A stretch of 64,000 nucleotides of DNA. Source: Oceanobacter mangrovi (GTDB lineage Bacteria; Pseudomonadota; Gammaproteobacteria; Pseudomonadales; Oceanobacteraceae). A model generated the notes under the pieces. The model was given only the letters and a program-made list of their open reading frames with translations, had not been told where the DNA came from and did not search any database. Made by a program: the position numbers and the translations under genes. The DNA lies in NCBI RefSeq assembly GCF_019740315.1, contig NZ_JAHXZR010000006.1, forward strand, positions 186,001 through 250,000, written 5' to 3'. How positions within the stretch are numbered: position 1 is the first letter of the stretch; every line of letters begins with the position of its first letter. Positions 32,348 through 40,722 of this stretch are shown piece after piece.

Positions 32348-32381
32348 CCCGGATTTCTTATCGTTGAAGATGAAATCCGGG
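32348..32381 (-). terminator. Hairpin after the bacteriohemerythrin gene
   Basis: Perfect 10-pair stem CCCGGATTTC / GAAATCCGGG with a 14-base loop, starting 26 bases after the minus-strand stop at 32408. No long T run follows, so it is a likely but not classic terminator. Confidence 0.6.
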
Positions 32382-32407
32382 CCGTTATTCACGCATTATT
32401 GTTATTA

Positions 32408-32854
32408 TCAGGCGAAGAAACGGCCCAGCATACGGCTGACAAAGCCTTTTTCGAGCGATTTTTTCACGTATGGAACATAGTGCTTGTCGTCGCGCTGGAT
32501 GTGATTGGTAAGCCACAAACCGATGTCGGAACGAACTTCCTTGGCAACCTTGACGCAGTCTTCACCTTTCTCCAGGCGCGTGTCGTAAGACAGTGCCCTG
32601 GCCTTGAAAGCCTCATGAACCTTGGCGTGAGCATCAAGCACCGGGTAGTTGGCGTTCTCCATCAAGGTCTCTTCAAAGGCGTTGTGTGAGATCGAATAAT
32701 CGATCAGGGCTTTGACCACTCCTTTGATCATGTCTTCGTTGGTTGTTTTGATCGCTTCATCAATTTCAATCAGATAATCAAAGATCCGTTTGTGTTGGGT
32801 GTCGATGATATCAATGCCGGTTTCAAACTCCCGGCTCCATTCGTACCGTTGCAT
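32408..32854 (-). CDS. Bacteriohemerythrin
   Basis: A 148-residue single-domain hemerythrin. All ligands of the two-iron site are present with the standard spacing: His21, His57, Glu61, His76, His80, His118 and Asp123 (TQHKRIFDYL, SHNAFEETLM, DAHAKVHEAF, TNHIQRDDKHY). It should bind O2 reversibly in the cytoplasm and may store oxygen, deliver it to oxidases or buffer nitric oxide. AGGGGGG precedes the ATG by 5 bases. It stands alone; whether it serves the oxygenases at 36-43 kb is not known. Confidence 0.92.
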   Translation of the reverse strand: MQRYEWSREFETGIDIIDTQHKRIFDYLIEIDEAIKTTNEDMIKGVVKALIDYSISHNAFEETLMENANYPVLDAHAKVHEAFKARALSYDTRLEKGEDCVKVAKEVRSDIGLWLTNHIQRDDKHYVPYVKKSLEKGFVSRMLGRFFA

Positions 32855-33260
32855 GTATTCCCCCCTGAAATAAGCTGTATGTCAGTACCGGCCAGATATT
32901 AGCCAAAGGATTAATTGATGGAATAAAAATTACATATAAGAATACGAAAACACTGCTCAACATTGACCAGAATCAACAGTCAGGCAAATGCGCTATTTGT
33001 TTATGGCCACCAGATCATAGATATTTTTTATTTCACACAAGAAGAATTGATCAAGTCAGGCCAAATGGGACATTTTTGACAATATAGAAAATGGTTTTAC
33101 CAATTAGCAATCTGACAGTTATCCAAATTGATTAATAGTCCATTAAAGAGCCTTTACTTATAAAATTATCGATAGCATTGCCCGGGCTGATTGTTTTCCA
33201 CTCAAATTTATTAAAATAAGATCCAAACCCGTTAGCGCAACGCCCCCAATCCTCAGGCAC
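32855..33260. other. AT-rich intergenic region, nothing recognised
   Basis: About 400 bases between the hemerythrin gene start and the efp terminator, with strongly raised A+T (runs such as AATAAAAATTACATATAAG). No frame of useful length, RNA motif or repeat could be supported. It probably holds the hemerythrin promoter. Confidence 0.6.
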
Positions 33261-33287
33261 AAAAAAACCCGGCAAGCCGGGTTTTTT
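33261..33287 (-). terminator. Rho-independent terminator of the HD-earP-efp unit
   Basis: Stem AACCCGGC / GCCGGGTT with a 2-4 base loop, A run on one side and TTTTTT on the other, 19 bases after the efp stop. Confidence 0.9.
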
Positions 33288-33305
33288 CTACCGCTGGGTA
33301 TCGAA

Positions 33306-33872
33306 TCAAGCCTTGGCGCGGCCCTTGAACTCGCCAGTGCGAGTATCAATTTCAATGGCGTCGCCAATTTCGATAAAGGCGGAAACGGAAATTTCAGTGC
33401 CGTTTTCCAGGGTAGCCAGTTTCATTACCTTGCCTGAGGTGTCGCCGCGAACAGCTGGCTCAGTGTAGGAAACGGTACGGACGATGGTGGTTGGCAGTTC
33501 GATGCTGATCGGACGACCATCGTAGAACACCGCTTCACATACGTCAGTCATGCCATCAACGATGAACTTCAGGGTGTCACCCAGGTTTTCAGCGTCGATT
33601 TCAACCTGATTGTAGTCAGGGTCCATGAATACGTAGGTTGGCTCACTGTAGTAGGAATAGGTTACTTCAGAGCGTTCCAGAGTTACGGGCTCCAGCTTGT
33701 CGTCTGCCTTGTAAACCGGCTCCTGAGAGGCGCCAGTCAGCAGGTTCTTCAGCTTGAACTTCATAACTGCGGAGTTACGACCGGATTTGTTGAATTCAGC
33801 CTTGAGTACAACCCATGGCTGGCCGTTGAGGTTCATTACCTGACCGGAGCGGAATTCTTGAGCGTTTTTCAT
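33306..33872 (-). CDS. efp: Elongation factor P, arginine-32 type
   Basis: A 188-residue three-domain EF-P that frees ribosomes stalled on proline runs. The tip of the first domain reads NKSGRNSAV, with Arg32 where E. coli has the modified Lys34. This is the EarP class, in which the arginine is rhamnosylated. The start at 33872 ([10 protein letters not shown]) matches the family; the frame extends further upstream without support. The earP gene ends 7 bases upstream on the same strand. Confidence 0.96.
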   Translation of the reverse strand: MKNAQEFRSGQVMNLNGQPWVVLKAEFNKSGRNSAVMKFKLKNLLTGASQEPVYKADDKLEPVTLERSEVTYSYYSEPTYVFMDPDYNQVEIDAENLGDTLKFIVDGMTDVCEAVFYDGRPISIELPTTIVRTVSYTEPAVRGDTSGKVMKLATLENGTEISVSAFIEIGDAIEIDTRTGEFKGRAKA

Positions 33873-33879
33873 GATTAAT

Positions 33880-35160
33880 TTACCAGGCACAGGGCCAATC
33901 GTTACGGTGCGAAAAAGCGGCGCAACTATACTCATTTGGCCGGAATTTGACGAGATTTGTTGCTAAATCTCCGTGTGCCAAACAGTGTTTTTTCCAGTCT
34001 TCGGCGTGTTTTTGCCATTCAGGCAGCCAAAACAGCAGCTGATCCCAGCATTTTGATGTGGTTGTTGGCTGTTCCGGGTCGCCATTCCAGCGTAACGATG
34101 CCGTCTTGAGCGCCCGCGCCAGCTCGGCTGGCATGCCCTGTTGATAGAGATTCAGAAAGGCTTCCAGCTTGTCGAGGTGGGCCAGTTGCTGTTGCGGATA
34201 GATATGCCACAGGGTTGGTTTACCAAGAATCTGCGAACGTACGAACGACTCTTCACCGCGCACCAGGTTGATACTGCTGGCTGCCAACAAGCGGTCATAA
34301 TCCAGCTGGCTCATAAACGGCAACGCCAGCAAGGTCAGTGCACCTCGCTGCTGTGATTCACCAACCGGCAGCGCCTGCCCCAGCCACTGCTCAACGCCAC
34401 TGCTGATTTTGCTTTGTGGCACCAGTAACAGCACTGGCAGGGTTGTCGCCTGCCAGCTATCCAGCAGTTCGGGCAAGGCCGGATTTTCATAACCAAAGAG
34501 GCTGACCCGACAGTCGATTTGCGCCAGTTGCCGAGCGGTTTGCGGCGGCAGTTGCAGGCTTTCCAACCAGTCAGCAAAGGCCAGTGGCGAAGCCATTTGC
34601 GCCGGTAAAGCGGCCAGTTGAGGTTCGTACAGCAAACCACCTGTGCCAGCGGCAAAGCCCGGCATAAAGAAATAGCGTGTCAGCCCCTGCAAGGGTGATG
34701 GCGCCGCGTGAAAATCGACAACCCAGGGTTCAGCACTGAGGTATTCCAGGTTCAGCCACAGCAGCTCTGAGCCAGCCTGTTGCATCTGACTGATGACCTC
34801 GGCAGGCAGCTGGCAGCCAAAGGCTTCGATCACCACCGAGGCTTGCGGCTCAGCGTCGAGCCAGCGGAACGGTTGTTGCCATTGCAGCACCTGCACTGCC
34901 GGGCAATGGGCTGGTTGGTCACTCGCTTGACCGCCAGTTCTTGTTGGCGTCAGCCATTGGCTGGCCAATTGCGGATTCAGCTGTGGTTGCAGGGCGACGA
35001 AGCTGTGCAGGTCATCAACCCACAGTTGCACCTGCTGGCCGTGCTCGCGGGCCAGCTGCTGTGCCAGCCGCCAGCAAACACCAATATCACCAAAGTTATC
35101 GACCACCCGACAGAAAATCTGCCAACGCCGTACGGGCTGTTGTTGTTGTTGCTGTGTCAT
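33880..35160 (-). CDS. earP: EF-P arginine rhamnosyltransferase EarP
   Basis: A 426-residue GT-B-fold glycosyltransferase that moves rhamnose from dTDP-rhamnose to Arg32 of EF-P. Family marks are the N-terminal [17 protein letters not shown], with the catalytic Asp residues, and the C-terminal nucleotide-sugar segment [18 protein letters not shown]. The start at 35160 (MTQQQQQQ) follows the HD gene stop by one base (TGA-T-ATG), so the genes are coupled. efp follows 7 bases later. The target arginine in efp and this enzyme are thus a matched pair. The tail beyond about residue 400 (RPNEYS...) is a little longer than usual. Confidence 0.95.
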   Translation of the reverse strand: MTQQQQQQPVRRWQIFCRVVDNFGDIGVCWRLAQQLAREHGQQVQLWVDDLHSFVALQPQLNPQLASQWLTPTRTGGQASDQPAHCPAVQVLQWQQPFRWLDAEPQASVVIEAFGCQLPAEVISQMQQAGSELLWLNLEYLSAEPWVVDFHAAPSPLQGLTRYFFMPGFAAGTGGLLYEPQLAALPAQMASPLAFADWLESLQLPPQTARQLAQIDCRVSLFGYENPALPELLDSWQATTLPVLLLVPQSKISSGVEQWLGQALPVGESQQRGALTLLALPFMSQLDYDRLLAASSINLVRGEESFVRSQILGKPTLWHIYPQQQLAHLDKLEAFLNLYQQGMPAELARALKTASLRWNGDPEQPTTTSKCWDQLLFWLPEWQKHAEDWKKHCLAHGDLATNLVKFRPNEYSCAAFSHRNDWPCAW

Positions 35161-35161
35161 A

Positions 35162-35743
35162 TCAAACCGCCAGCCAGCCTTTGCTGACCGCCAGTTCGAT
35201 CTGCTGCTGAATCCACTCATGCACCGGCGGAAACTCTGCGGCGATAAAGGCGTGGGCTTTTTCAACCTGATGGCGCTTCACCCCCAGTTCCTGCCAGGTA
35301 CGACCTGCGCTTTCAATATTGAGAATAAAGGGCAACAACCGGTCGACCACCTTGAGCAATCGGGTTTCCGGGCTGCTGCCGGTCTCCTGCTCTTCCCAGA
35401 TATCCGGCAGATCGTCAATACCATTGCCGTCGTGCTGGCTCAGCCGCTGAATGCATTCACGTTCTGCCTTGTGGGCATCGGGCCGATGGCTGGAATAGAG
35501 GAAGGTGTCACCGGCGTCGATTTCACCCAGGTCATGTACCAGCGCCAGTTTCAGCAGCTTTTCTTCGTTCACGTCGAGCCTGAAGTTGCGGGCAATCGAC
35601 CAGCAGGCCATCGCCAGATGCCAGGAGTGTTCTGCTGAATTCTCCAGCCGCGAGCCGCCCTCGATGTAGCTGCGCCGGTTTACCTTTTTCAGCGCATCCA
35701 GCTCGAGTAAATGGCGGGTAATCAGATGAAGATCGGTAGTCAT
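35162..35743 (-). CDS. HD-domain phosphohydrolase, YfbR/HDDC2-like
   Basis: A 193-residue HD-superfamily protein. The metal ligands are His39 in SAEHSWH, His70-Asp71 in LVHDLGEID, and a late Asp in KVVDRLLPF. The pattern ENSAEHSWHLA with a following DAGDT loop is that of the YfbR/HDDC2 5'-deoxynucleotidases, which dephosphorylate dNMPs. Whether this member does so is not certain. ATG codons at 35743 and 35755 both fit. It is the first gene of the HD-earP-efp unit. Confidence 0.83.
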   Translation of the reverse strand: MTTDLHLITRHLLELDALKKVNRRSYIEGGSRLENSAEHSWHLAMACWSIARNFRLDVNEEKLLKLALVHDLGEIDAGDTFLYSSHRPDAHKAERECIQRLSQHDGNGIDDLPDIWEEQETGSSPETRLLKVVDRLLPFILNIESAGRTWQELGVKRHQVEKAHAFIAAEFPPVHEWIQQQIELAVSKGWLAV

Positions 35744-35850
35744 GCTCAGAAACATCTCCGGCGTTAGTTGCAAGAAGTGATGGACAAAGCGCCCGCTGAC
35801 AAAGCCGACGAATGTGGTTTATGCGGCCATCCGCTGCGTTGGCAAACTTT

Positions 35851-35880
35851 GCGGATAGAGTTGCCTTACCCGGCGGATAG
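35851..35880 (+). promoter_or_regulatory. Direct repeat GCGGATAG x2 upstream of antA (candidate AraC-type operator)
   Basis: GCGGATAG occurs at 35851-35858 and again at 35873-35880, 22 bases apart, ending 62 bases before the antA ATG. Direct half-sites about two helical turns apart are typical of AraC-family activators, and two such regulators are encoded at the end of the island. A related pair precedes the DLH-fusion operon at 39357-39388. Confidence 0.55.
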
Positions 35881-35942
35881 TCGGCCAACGCCGCCCACCG
35901 TGTAATGACATGGCACTTGCTCAGCCAACGAGAGAGAAAGCC

Positions 35943-37355
35943 ATGACCATACAACGTACCCTGCCAGAATGGCGCGATTATATCGCCGGTTGTCTGGATT
36001 TTCGTCCAGATGAAGGTGAATACCGTGTTGCCCGTGACATGTTCACTGAACCTGAACTGTTTGACCTCGAGATGGAACACATCTTCGAAAAGGTCTGGAT
36101 CTACGCCTGTCACGAAAGCGAAATCGCCAACACCAACGACTACATCACCCTGCGTGCCGGTCGCCAGCCGATCATTGTCACCCGCGACACCAAGGGTGAA
36201 CTGCATGCCATGGTTAACGCCTGCCAACATCGCGGTGCGACCCTGACCCGTTTGCAGAAAGGCAACCAGTCGACCTTCACCTGCCCGTTCCACGCCTGGA
36301 CCTACAAGAACGATGGTCGCCTGATGAAGGTGAAAGCGCCGGGTGAATACGCTGAAGATTTCGACAAGGCCTGTCGTGGCCTGAAAAAAGCCCGCGTTGA
36401 ATCCTACAAGGGTTTTGTGTTCGTCAGCCTGGATACCAGCGCTACCGATACGCTGCCGGAATTCCTCGGCGACGCCCGTATCTTCTTCGACATGATGGTG
36501 GCCCAGTCACCGGATGGTCAGCTGGAAGTACTGCCAGGCAAGTCGACCTACACCTTCGACGGTAACTGGAAACTGCAGAACGAAAACGGCCTCGACGGTT
36601 ACCACGTCAGCACCGTGCACTACAACTATGTCGCGACGGTACAGCATCGTCGCCAGGTGGATTCTGCCAACGGTGGCGCCTCCGACACCCTCGACTACAG
36701 CAAGCTGGGTGCTGGCGATGCCGACACCGATGACGGCTGGTTCGGTTTCAAGAACGGCCACACCCTGCTGTTCAGTGATATGCCCAACCCCGCGGTACGC
36801 CCTGGCTACGCCACCGTGATGCCACGTCTGGTGGAAGAGCACGGCCAACAGCGTGCCGAGTGGATGATGCACCGTCTGCGTAACCTCAACATCTACCCTA
36901 GCCTGTTCTTTATGGACCAGATCAGCTCGCAGCTGCGCATCGTCCGCCCAGTAGCCTGGAACAAGACAGAAATCATCAGCCAGTGTCTCGGGGTCAAGGG
37001 AGAGTCTGCCAAGGACCGCGAAAACCGCATCCGTCAGTTCGAAGATTTCTTCAACGTTTCCGGCATGGGTACACCAGACGACCTGGTTGAGTTCCGCGAA
37101 GCCCAACGTGGTTTCCAGGCACGCCTGGAACGCTGGAACGACATCAGCCGTGGCTGCCATCAATGGCAGTACGGCCCAACCCTGAACACCGAAACATTGG
37201 GCATTCAGCCCGCCATTACCGGCACTGAATTCACCCATGAAGGTTTGTACGTTAACCAGCACAGCAACTGGCAAGCCCTGATGCTGAAAGGCATTGACGC
37301 CAGCCTGCTGAAACTGAACGCCACTCTCAATACCAGCACAGAGGAGGATCTGTGA
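35943..37355 (+). CDS. antA: Anthranilate 1,2-dioxygenase large subunit (Rieske oxygenase alpha)
   Basis: A 470-residue ring-hydroxylating dioxygenase alpha subunit. The Rieske cluster ligands are Cys94-x-His96 and Cys114-x2-His117 (CQHRG...CPFHAW). The mononuclear iron site is Asp218, His221 and His226 in NGLDGYHVSTVH. The N-terminus (PEWRDYIAGCLDFRPDEGEY) resembles AntA more than BenA, and the small subunit agrees. With AntB and AntC it should convert anthranilate to catechol with loss of CO2 and ammonia. The ATG at 35943 follows GAGAGAAAGCC. antB overlaps the stop by one base. Confidence 0.88.
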   Translation: MTIQRTLPEWRDYIAGCLDFRPDEGEYRVARDMFTEPELFDLEMEHIFEKVWIYACHESEIANTNDYITLRAGRQPIIVTRDTKGELHAMVNACQHRGATLTRLQKGNQSTFTCPFHAWTYKNDGRLMKVKAPGEYAEDFDKACRGLKKARVESYKGFVFVSLDTSATDTLPEFLGDARIFFDMMVAQSPDGQLEVLPGKSTYTFDGNWKLQNENGLDGYHVSTVHYNYVATVQHRRQVDSANGGASDTLDYSKLGAGDADTDDGWFGFKNGHTLLFSDMPNPAVRPGYATVMPRLVEEHGQQRAEWMMHRLRNLNIYPSLFFMDQISSQLRIVRPVAWNKTEIISQCLGVKGESAKDRENRIRQFEDFFNVSGMGTPDDLVEFREAQRGFQARLERWNDISRGCHQWQYGPTLNTETLGIQPAITGTEFTHEGLYVNQHSNWQALMLKGIDASLLKLNATLNTSTEEDL

Positions 37356-37843
37356 TGAGCGCACTACAACATCGGGTTGAACAGTTCCTGTATCACAACG
37401 CCGAACTCTGTGACCGTCGCGAGTGGGATGACTACATCGCCACTTTCACAGAAGACAGCGAATTACACGTGCCCCAATGGGACTCGGAATACGAAGTCAC
37501 CAGCGATCCCAAAACCGGCTTGTCGCTGATGTACTACCCAAACCGTTCGGGTCTGGAAGACCGCGTTTTCCGAATCCGTACCGGTAAATCTGCAGCTTCC
37601 GTACCGTTGCCGCGAACCCAGCACCAGGTTCACAACGTGCGTATCAAAGAGCAGGAGAATGGCGATCTGGCAGTCACCGCCAACTGGCAAACCGTGTACA
37701 CCCGCATGGGCATGACCGAGCAGTTTTACGGTGAAGTGAACTACCGCCTGGTGAGCGCCGGTGACAGCTTCAAAATCGCCCGCAAACACGTGGTGGTTTA
37801 CAACGACACCATCAATTCGGTGCTCGATTTCTACCACCTGTAA
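37355..37843 (+). CDS. antB: Anthranilate 1,2-dioxygenase small subunit (beta)
   Basis: A 162-residue beta subunit of the aromatic dioxygenase family. VEQFLYHNAELCDRREWDDY, LEDRVFRIRTGKSAASVPLP and the C-terminal DTINSVLDFYHL are close to AntB from pseudomonads. It has a structural role in the alpha3-beta3 enzyme. GAGGAGGA lies 6 bases before the ATG at 37355, which shares its A with the antA stop. An alternative GTG directly precedes it. The next gene, antC, begins 125 bases downstream. Confidence 0.88.
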   Translation: MSALQHRVEQFLYHNAELCDRREWDDYIATFTEDSELHVPQWDSEYEVTSDPKTGLSLMYYPNRSGLEDRVFRIRTGKSAASVPLPRTQHQVHNVRIKEQENGDLAVTANWQTVYTRMGMTEQFYGEVNYRLVSAGDSFKIARKHVVVYNDTINSVLDFYHL

Positions 37844-37968
37844 GACCGATCAGACCCGTAAGACCGTCTCCCGCCAGCCAATGTTCAGCACCGGCTGACG
37901 GGGGACACCGAATCATCAAAACCGCCGCTGGTTGCCCAACCGCCAGTTAACGGACCGAGGAATGTTTT

Positions 37969-38994
37969 ATGACCCATACAGTCGCGCTCAGCTTTGCCGA
38001 CGGCAACACCCTCTTCTTCAAGGCCGGACACAACGACCTGTTGATGGATGCCGCGCTGCGTAATGGTATTACCCTGCCGATCGATTGCCGTGAAGGGGTT
38101 TGTGGTACCTGCAAGGGGCTGTGTGAATCCGGCCAGTACGAAATGGAATACGCCGACGAAGAAGCTTTGACTGAAGCCGAAACCGCTGACCGTTATGTGC
38201 TGTCCTGCCAGACCCGCATCCAGTCGGATGCCACCTTTTATTACGACTTTGCTTCCAGCCTCTGCAGCCACCAGCCTGCCAGCCTGCAAACGGCGGTCAT
38301 TACCGAGTTAAAAGACGTCTCCGCCGATACCACCTTGCTGCAACTGGCCTTGCCGGAGCGAAACAGCACTCTGGAGTTTTTGCCGGGCCAATACGCCAAC
38401 CTGCATATTCCTGGCAGCGAGCTGACTCGCGCCTACTCTTTTGCCAACGCGCCAACGCCGGACAATCAGCTGCAGTTCCTGATCCGCAAGCTGCCGAATG
38501 GTCAGATGGGCCAATACCTGCAACAGGCCAGAGTCGGTGATCAGCTCCAGATTGAAGCGCCTTTCGGAGCCTTCTACCTGCGTGAAGTGACCCGGCCGGT
38601 ATATTTCCTGGCTGGCGGCACCGGCTTGTCCGCCTTCCTGGCCATGCTCGACGTGCTGGTGCAACAGGCAGCACCGGTTCAACAACCGATTCGTCTGTAT
38701 TACGGCGTTAATCAGGTTGCGGACCTGTGCCAGCAGGAACGCCTGAATCACTACCGCACCCTGCTGCCCGACTTCGACTGGCAGCCGGTAGTCTCGCAGC
38801 CAGATGACAGCTGGAACGGCCTGAGTGGTTATATCCAGCAGCACCTGCCGTTGTCGGCGCTGCGTGATGAAGCCTTCGATATGTACCTGTGCGGCCCACC
38901 GCCGATGATCGACGCCGTCAACCAGTGGTGTGACGAACATCAGTTGCAGCACGGCAAGCTGTATTCCGAGAAATTTACCGCGCCGGTGAAATAA
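37969..38994 (+). CDS. antC: Anthranilate dioxygenase reductase (ferredoxin-FAD-NADH)
   Basis: A 341-residue electron-transfer subunit. The N-terminal plant-type 2Fe-2S ferredoxin has CREGVCGTCKGLCESG with a fourth Cys in YVLSCQ. It is followed by an FAD domain (PGQYANLHIPGSELTRAYSF) and an NAD domain (FLAGGTGLSAFLAMLDVL, MYLCGPPPMIDAV). It passes electrons from NADH to the AntAB oxygenase. BenC has the same layout, but position after antAB decides the name. A 37870-37903 inverted repeat (CCCG-CAGCC / GGCTG-CGGG) lies in the gap before it, and a terminator follows at 39132. Confidence 0.88.
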   Translation: MTHTVALSFADGNTLFFKAGHNDLLMDAALRNGITLPIDCREGVCGTCKGLCESGQYEMEYADEEALTEAETADRYVLSCQTRIQSDATFYYDFASSLCSHQPASLQTAVITELKDVSADTTLLQLALPERNSTLEFLPGQYANLHIPGSELTRAYSFANAPTPDNQLQFLIRKLPNGQMGQYLQQARVGDQLQIEAPFGAFYLREVTRPVYFLAGGTGLSAFLAMLDVLVQQAAPVQQPIRLYYGVNQVADLCQQERLNHYRTLLPDFDWQPVVSQPDDSWNGLSGYIQQHLPLSALRDEAFDMYLCGPPPMIDAVNQWCDEHQLQHGKLYSEKFTAPVK

Positions 38995-39009
38995 CAGCGT
39001 TTGAATTGC

Positions 39010-39075
39010 CATCGCTGCATCGCGGATAAATCCGCTCCTACATCAAAATAGCTGTAGGAGGGAATTTATTCCCGA
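39010..39075. repeat. REP-like palindromic pair (GCGGATAAATCCGC / GGGAATTTATTCCC), copy 1
   Basis: Two small palindromes, GCGGATAAATCCGC and GGGAATTTATTCCC, face each other around a CTCCTACATC-AAAATAGCTGTAGGAG core. This is the layout of paired REP elements of pseudomonads and relatives. It lies just after antC. Confidence 0.8.
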
Positions 39076-39131
39076 AGCCCCGTATTTTGATTCGTTCTCC
39101 GTAACAGCAGCTGCTGTTACGTCCTTCGTTT

Positions 39132-39182
39132 GACGGAGCCACCCCGTTGCGGGTTCCTCCCTTTTCGGCTCCGTCTTTTTTA
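39132..39182 (+). terminator. Rho-independent terminator after antC
   Basis: Stem GACGGAGCC / GGCTCCGTC followed by TTTTTTT, with a 26-base loop that could form a second small hairpin. It ends the antABC transcript and separates it from the DLH-fusion operon. Confidence 0.88.
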
Positions 39183-39246
39183 ACAACGCAACGCTCAATC
39201 CACCGCCCCCACCCCGCAGGGCCGCTCCCAACATTCCCCCGGTTTG

Positions 39247-39310
39247 GCGATGGGCATAGCCCATCCTACATGTCTGCAAAACAGCGGCAGGAGGGAATTT
39301 ATTCCCGTCC
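39247..39310. repeat. REP-like palindromic pair, copy 2
   Basis: GATGGGCATAGCCCATC, then CTACATGTCTGCAAAACAGC, then GGAGGGAATTTATTCCCGTC. The right half repeats that of copy 1 at 39010-39075. Together the two copies and the terminator fill most of the 450-base gap between antC and the next gene. Confidence 0.78.
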
Positions 39311-39356
39311 CTGAAATGACAAAGCCAACACTCTGCACGTTGTTGATTCATCTGCG

Positions 39357-39388
39357 TTTTCCGGATGCCGGTGGATTTTTCCGGATAG
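39357..39388 (+). promoter_or_regulatory. Direct repeat TTTTCCGGAT x2 upstream of the indole-type operon (candidate operator)
   Basis: TTTTCCGGAT at 39357-39366 recurs at 39377-39386, exactly 20 bases later, followed by AGTG. It ends about 65 bases before the ATG of the DLH-fusion gene. Spacing of two helical turns and the shared CGGAT core with the repeat before antA suggest binding by one or both AraC-family regulators of the island. Confidence 0.55.
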
Positions 39389-39451
39389 TGAACAAGTGCT
39401 CATCTTTACAAAATCATTGCAATCCCAATGACACAACCGAGGAGTGTTGCA

Positions 39452-40687
39452 ATGACATCCAAGACGATTCAGATCTCCAGCCCGGATGGCCAATTCAGCG
39501 GCTACCTGGCAATTTCCATTGATGGCAAGGGCCCGGGTCTGGTGCTGTGCCAGGAAATTTTTGGCGTTAACGCCGATATGAAAGCCGCTGCCGATCACCT
39601 GGCAGAAGAAGGTTACACCGTACTGGTGCCGGATCTGTTCTGGCGTCAGGAAGCCGGTCTGGAACTGACCGAATCCGATTTTGAAAAAGCCCTTTCTCTC
39701 TATCAGGCGTTTGATGAAAACAAGGGCGTTGAAGACATCCAGGCAGCCCTGACCGCACTGGCAGCACAGCCAGAATGTGACGGTGATCTGGGCGTATTGG
39801 GTTATTGCCTGGGCGGCAAGTTGGCTTACCTGGCCGGTTGTCGTTTGCCAGAAGTTGCCTGTGCGGTTGGCTATTACGGCGTTGGCATCGAACAGGCGTT
39901 AAACGAGCTGGAAGGCCTGCAAGGCAAACTGGTGCTGCACATGGCCGACAACGACCAGTTCTGCCCGGCTGAAGCCCGCGAGCAGATTCTGGCTGCAGTT
40001 TCTGGCAACAGCCAGGTCAGTGCCTTTGTGTACCCGGACACCGAACACGCTTTCGCCCGTGTTGGTTCCAGCCATTTCAACAAGGGTGCAGCACTGGTTG
40101 CCCACGAGCGTTCGATCAAATACCTGCGAGCCAAACTCGGGCCTGACTACGATCTGGAAGCATTGTGGGAAGAACACATTCGCCACGAGTTCGATACCCG
40201 TGACGTACCTGCCACCATGGCTACCATGGTTTCCCAGCCTTATGTAAACCACATTCCAACCATGACTGGCGGTGTCGGTTACAGCCAGCTGGCGCGTTTC
40301 TACCGTTACCACTTCGTCCACGGCAACCCGGCCGACATGGGGATGATTCCGATCTCCCGCACCGTTGGTGCTTCCCAGGTGGTCGACGAATTCATCATGA
40401 CCTTCACCCACGACTCCGAAATTGACTGGCTGGTGCCAGGTATCAAGCCGACCGGTCGCAAGGTCGAGATCCCGATGCTGGGCGTGGTCAAGTTCCGCGG
40501 TCCCAAGCTGTACCACGAGCACATCTACTGGGATCAGGCCAGCGTGCTGGTTCAGCTGGGTCTGATGGACCCTCAGGGTTTGCCGGTTGCCGGTGCCGAG
40601 ACTGCGCACAAGTTGCTGGATGAGTCCCTGCCTTCCAACACCCTGATGCCATCCTGGTCCAGCAGCGAAAACAAGCCAATCGATTAA
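39452..40687 (+). CDS. Dienelactone hydrolase-SnoaL-like fusion protein (IifA-type candidate)
   Basis: A 411-residue two-domain protein. Residues about 1-225 are a dienelactone hydrolase fold with the triad Cys119 (LGYCLGGK), Asp168 (ADNDQF) and His199 (DTEHAFAR), plus Glu35 in CQEIFG. Residues about 245-400 form a SnoaL/NTF2-like domain (YSQLARFYRYHFVHG, then EFIMTFTHDSEIDWLVPG). It is the first gene of an operon with an SDR, a StyA-like monooxygenase and a flavin reductase. In the known indole-degradation clusters a protein in this position turns 3-hydroxyindolin-2-one into anthranilate. That assignment is by context; a simple lactone or ester hydrolase is the alternative. GAGGAG precedes the ATG. 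Confidence 0.75.
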   Translation: MTSKTIQISSPDGQFSGYLAISIDGKGPGLVLCQEIFGVNADMKAAADHLAEEGYTVLVPDLFWRQEAGLELTESDFEKALSLYQAFDENKGVEDIQAALTALAAQPECDGDLGVLGYCLGGKLAYLAGCRLPEVACAVGYYGVGIEQALNELEGLQGKLVLHMADNDQFCPAEAREQILAAVSGNSQVSAFVYPDTEHAFARVGSSHFNKGAALVAHERSIKYLRAKLGPDYDLEALWEEHIRHEFDTRDVPATMATMVSQPYVNHIPTMTGGVGYSQLARFYRYHFVHGNPADMGMIPISRTVGASQVVDEFIMTFTHDSEIDWLVPGIKPTGRKVEIPMLGVVKFRGPKLYHEHIYWDQASVLVQLGLMDPQGLPVAGAETAHKLLDESLPSNTLMPSWSSSENKPID

Positions 40688-40722
40688 GGCTCCTTTTACG
40701 AACATCGACTGAGGAACATCGC

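Larger units (their letters stand above)
31855..32407. other. Intergenic region with repeat and hairpin; no gene supported
   Basis: About 550 bases. A 78-codon plus-strand frame (31878-32114) runs through the palindromic repeat at 31951-31982 and is not credible as a gene. From 32100 to 32340 the DNA is clearly AT-rich compared with the rest of the window. The end holds the 10-pair hairpin at 32348-32381. Confidence 0.6.

Noticed and set aside
35943-38994. Benzoate 1,2-dioxygenase (benABC) as alternative name
   Set aside because: The N-terminus of the large subunit and the small-subunit sequence fit AntA and AntB better, no benD follows, and indole-type genes lie next to it.
39899-40705. 268-codon minus-strand frame across the DLH-fusion gene
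   Set aside because: It lies wholly opposite a well-supported gene with a ribosome site, and its product has no recognisable motif.
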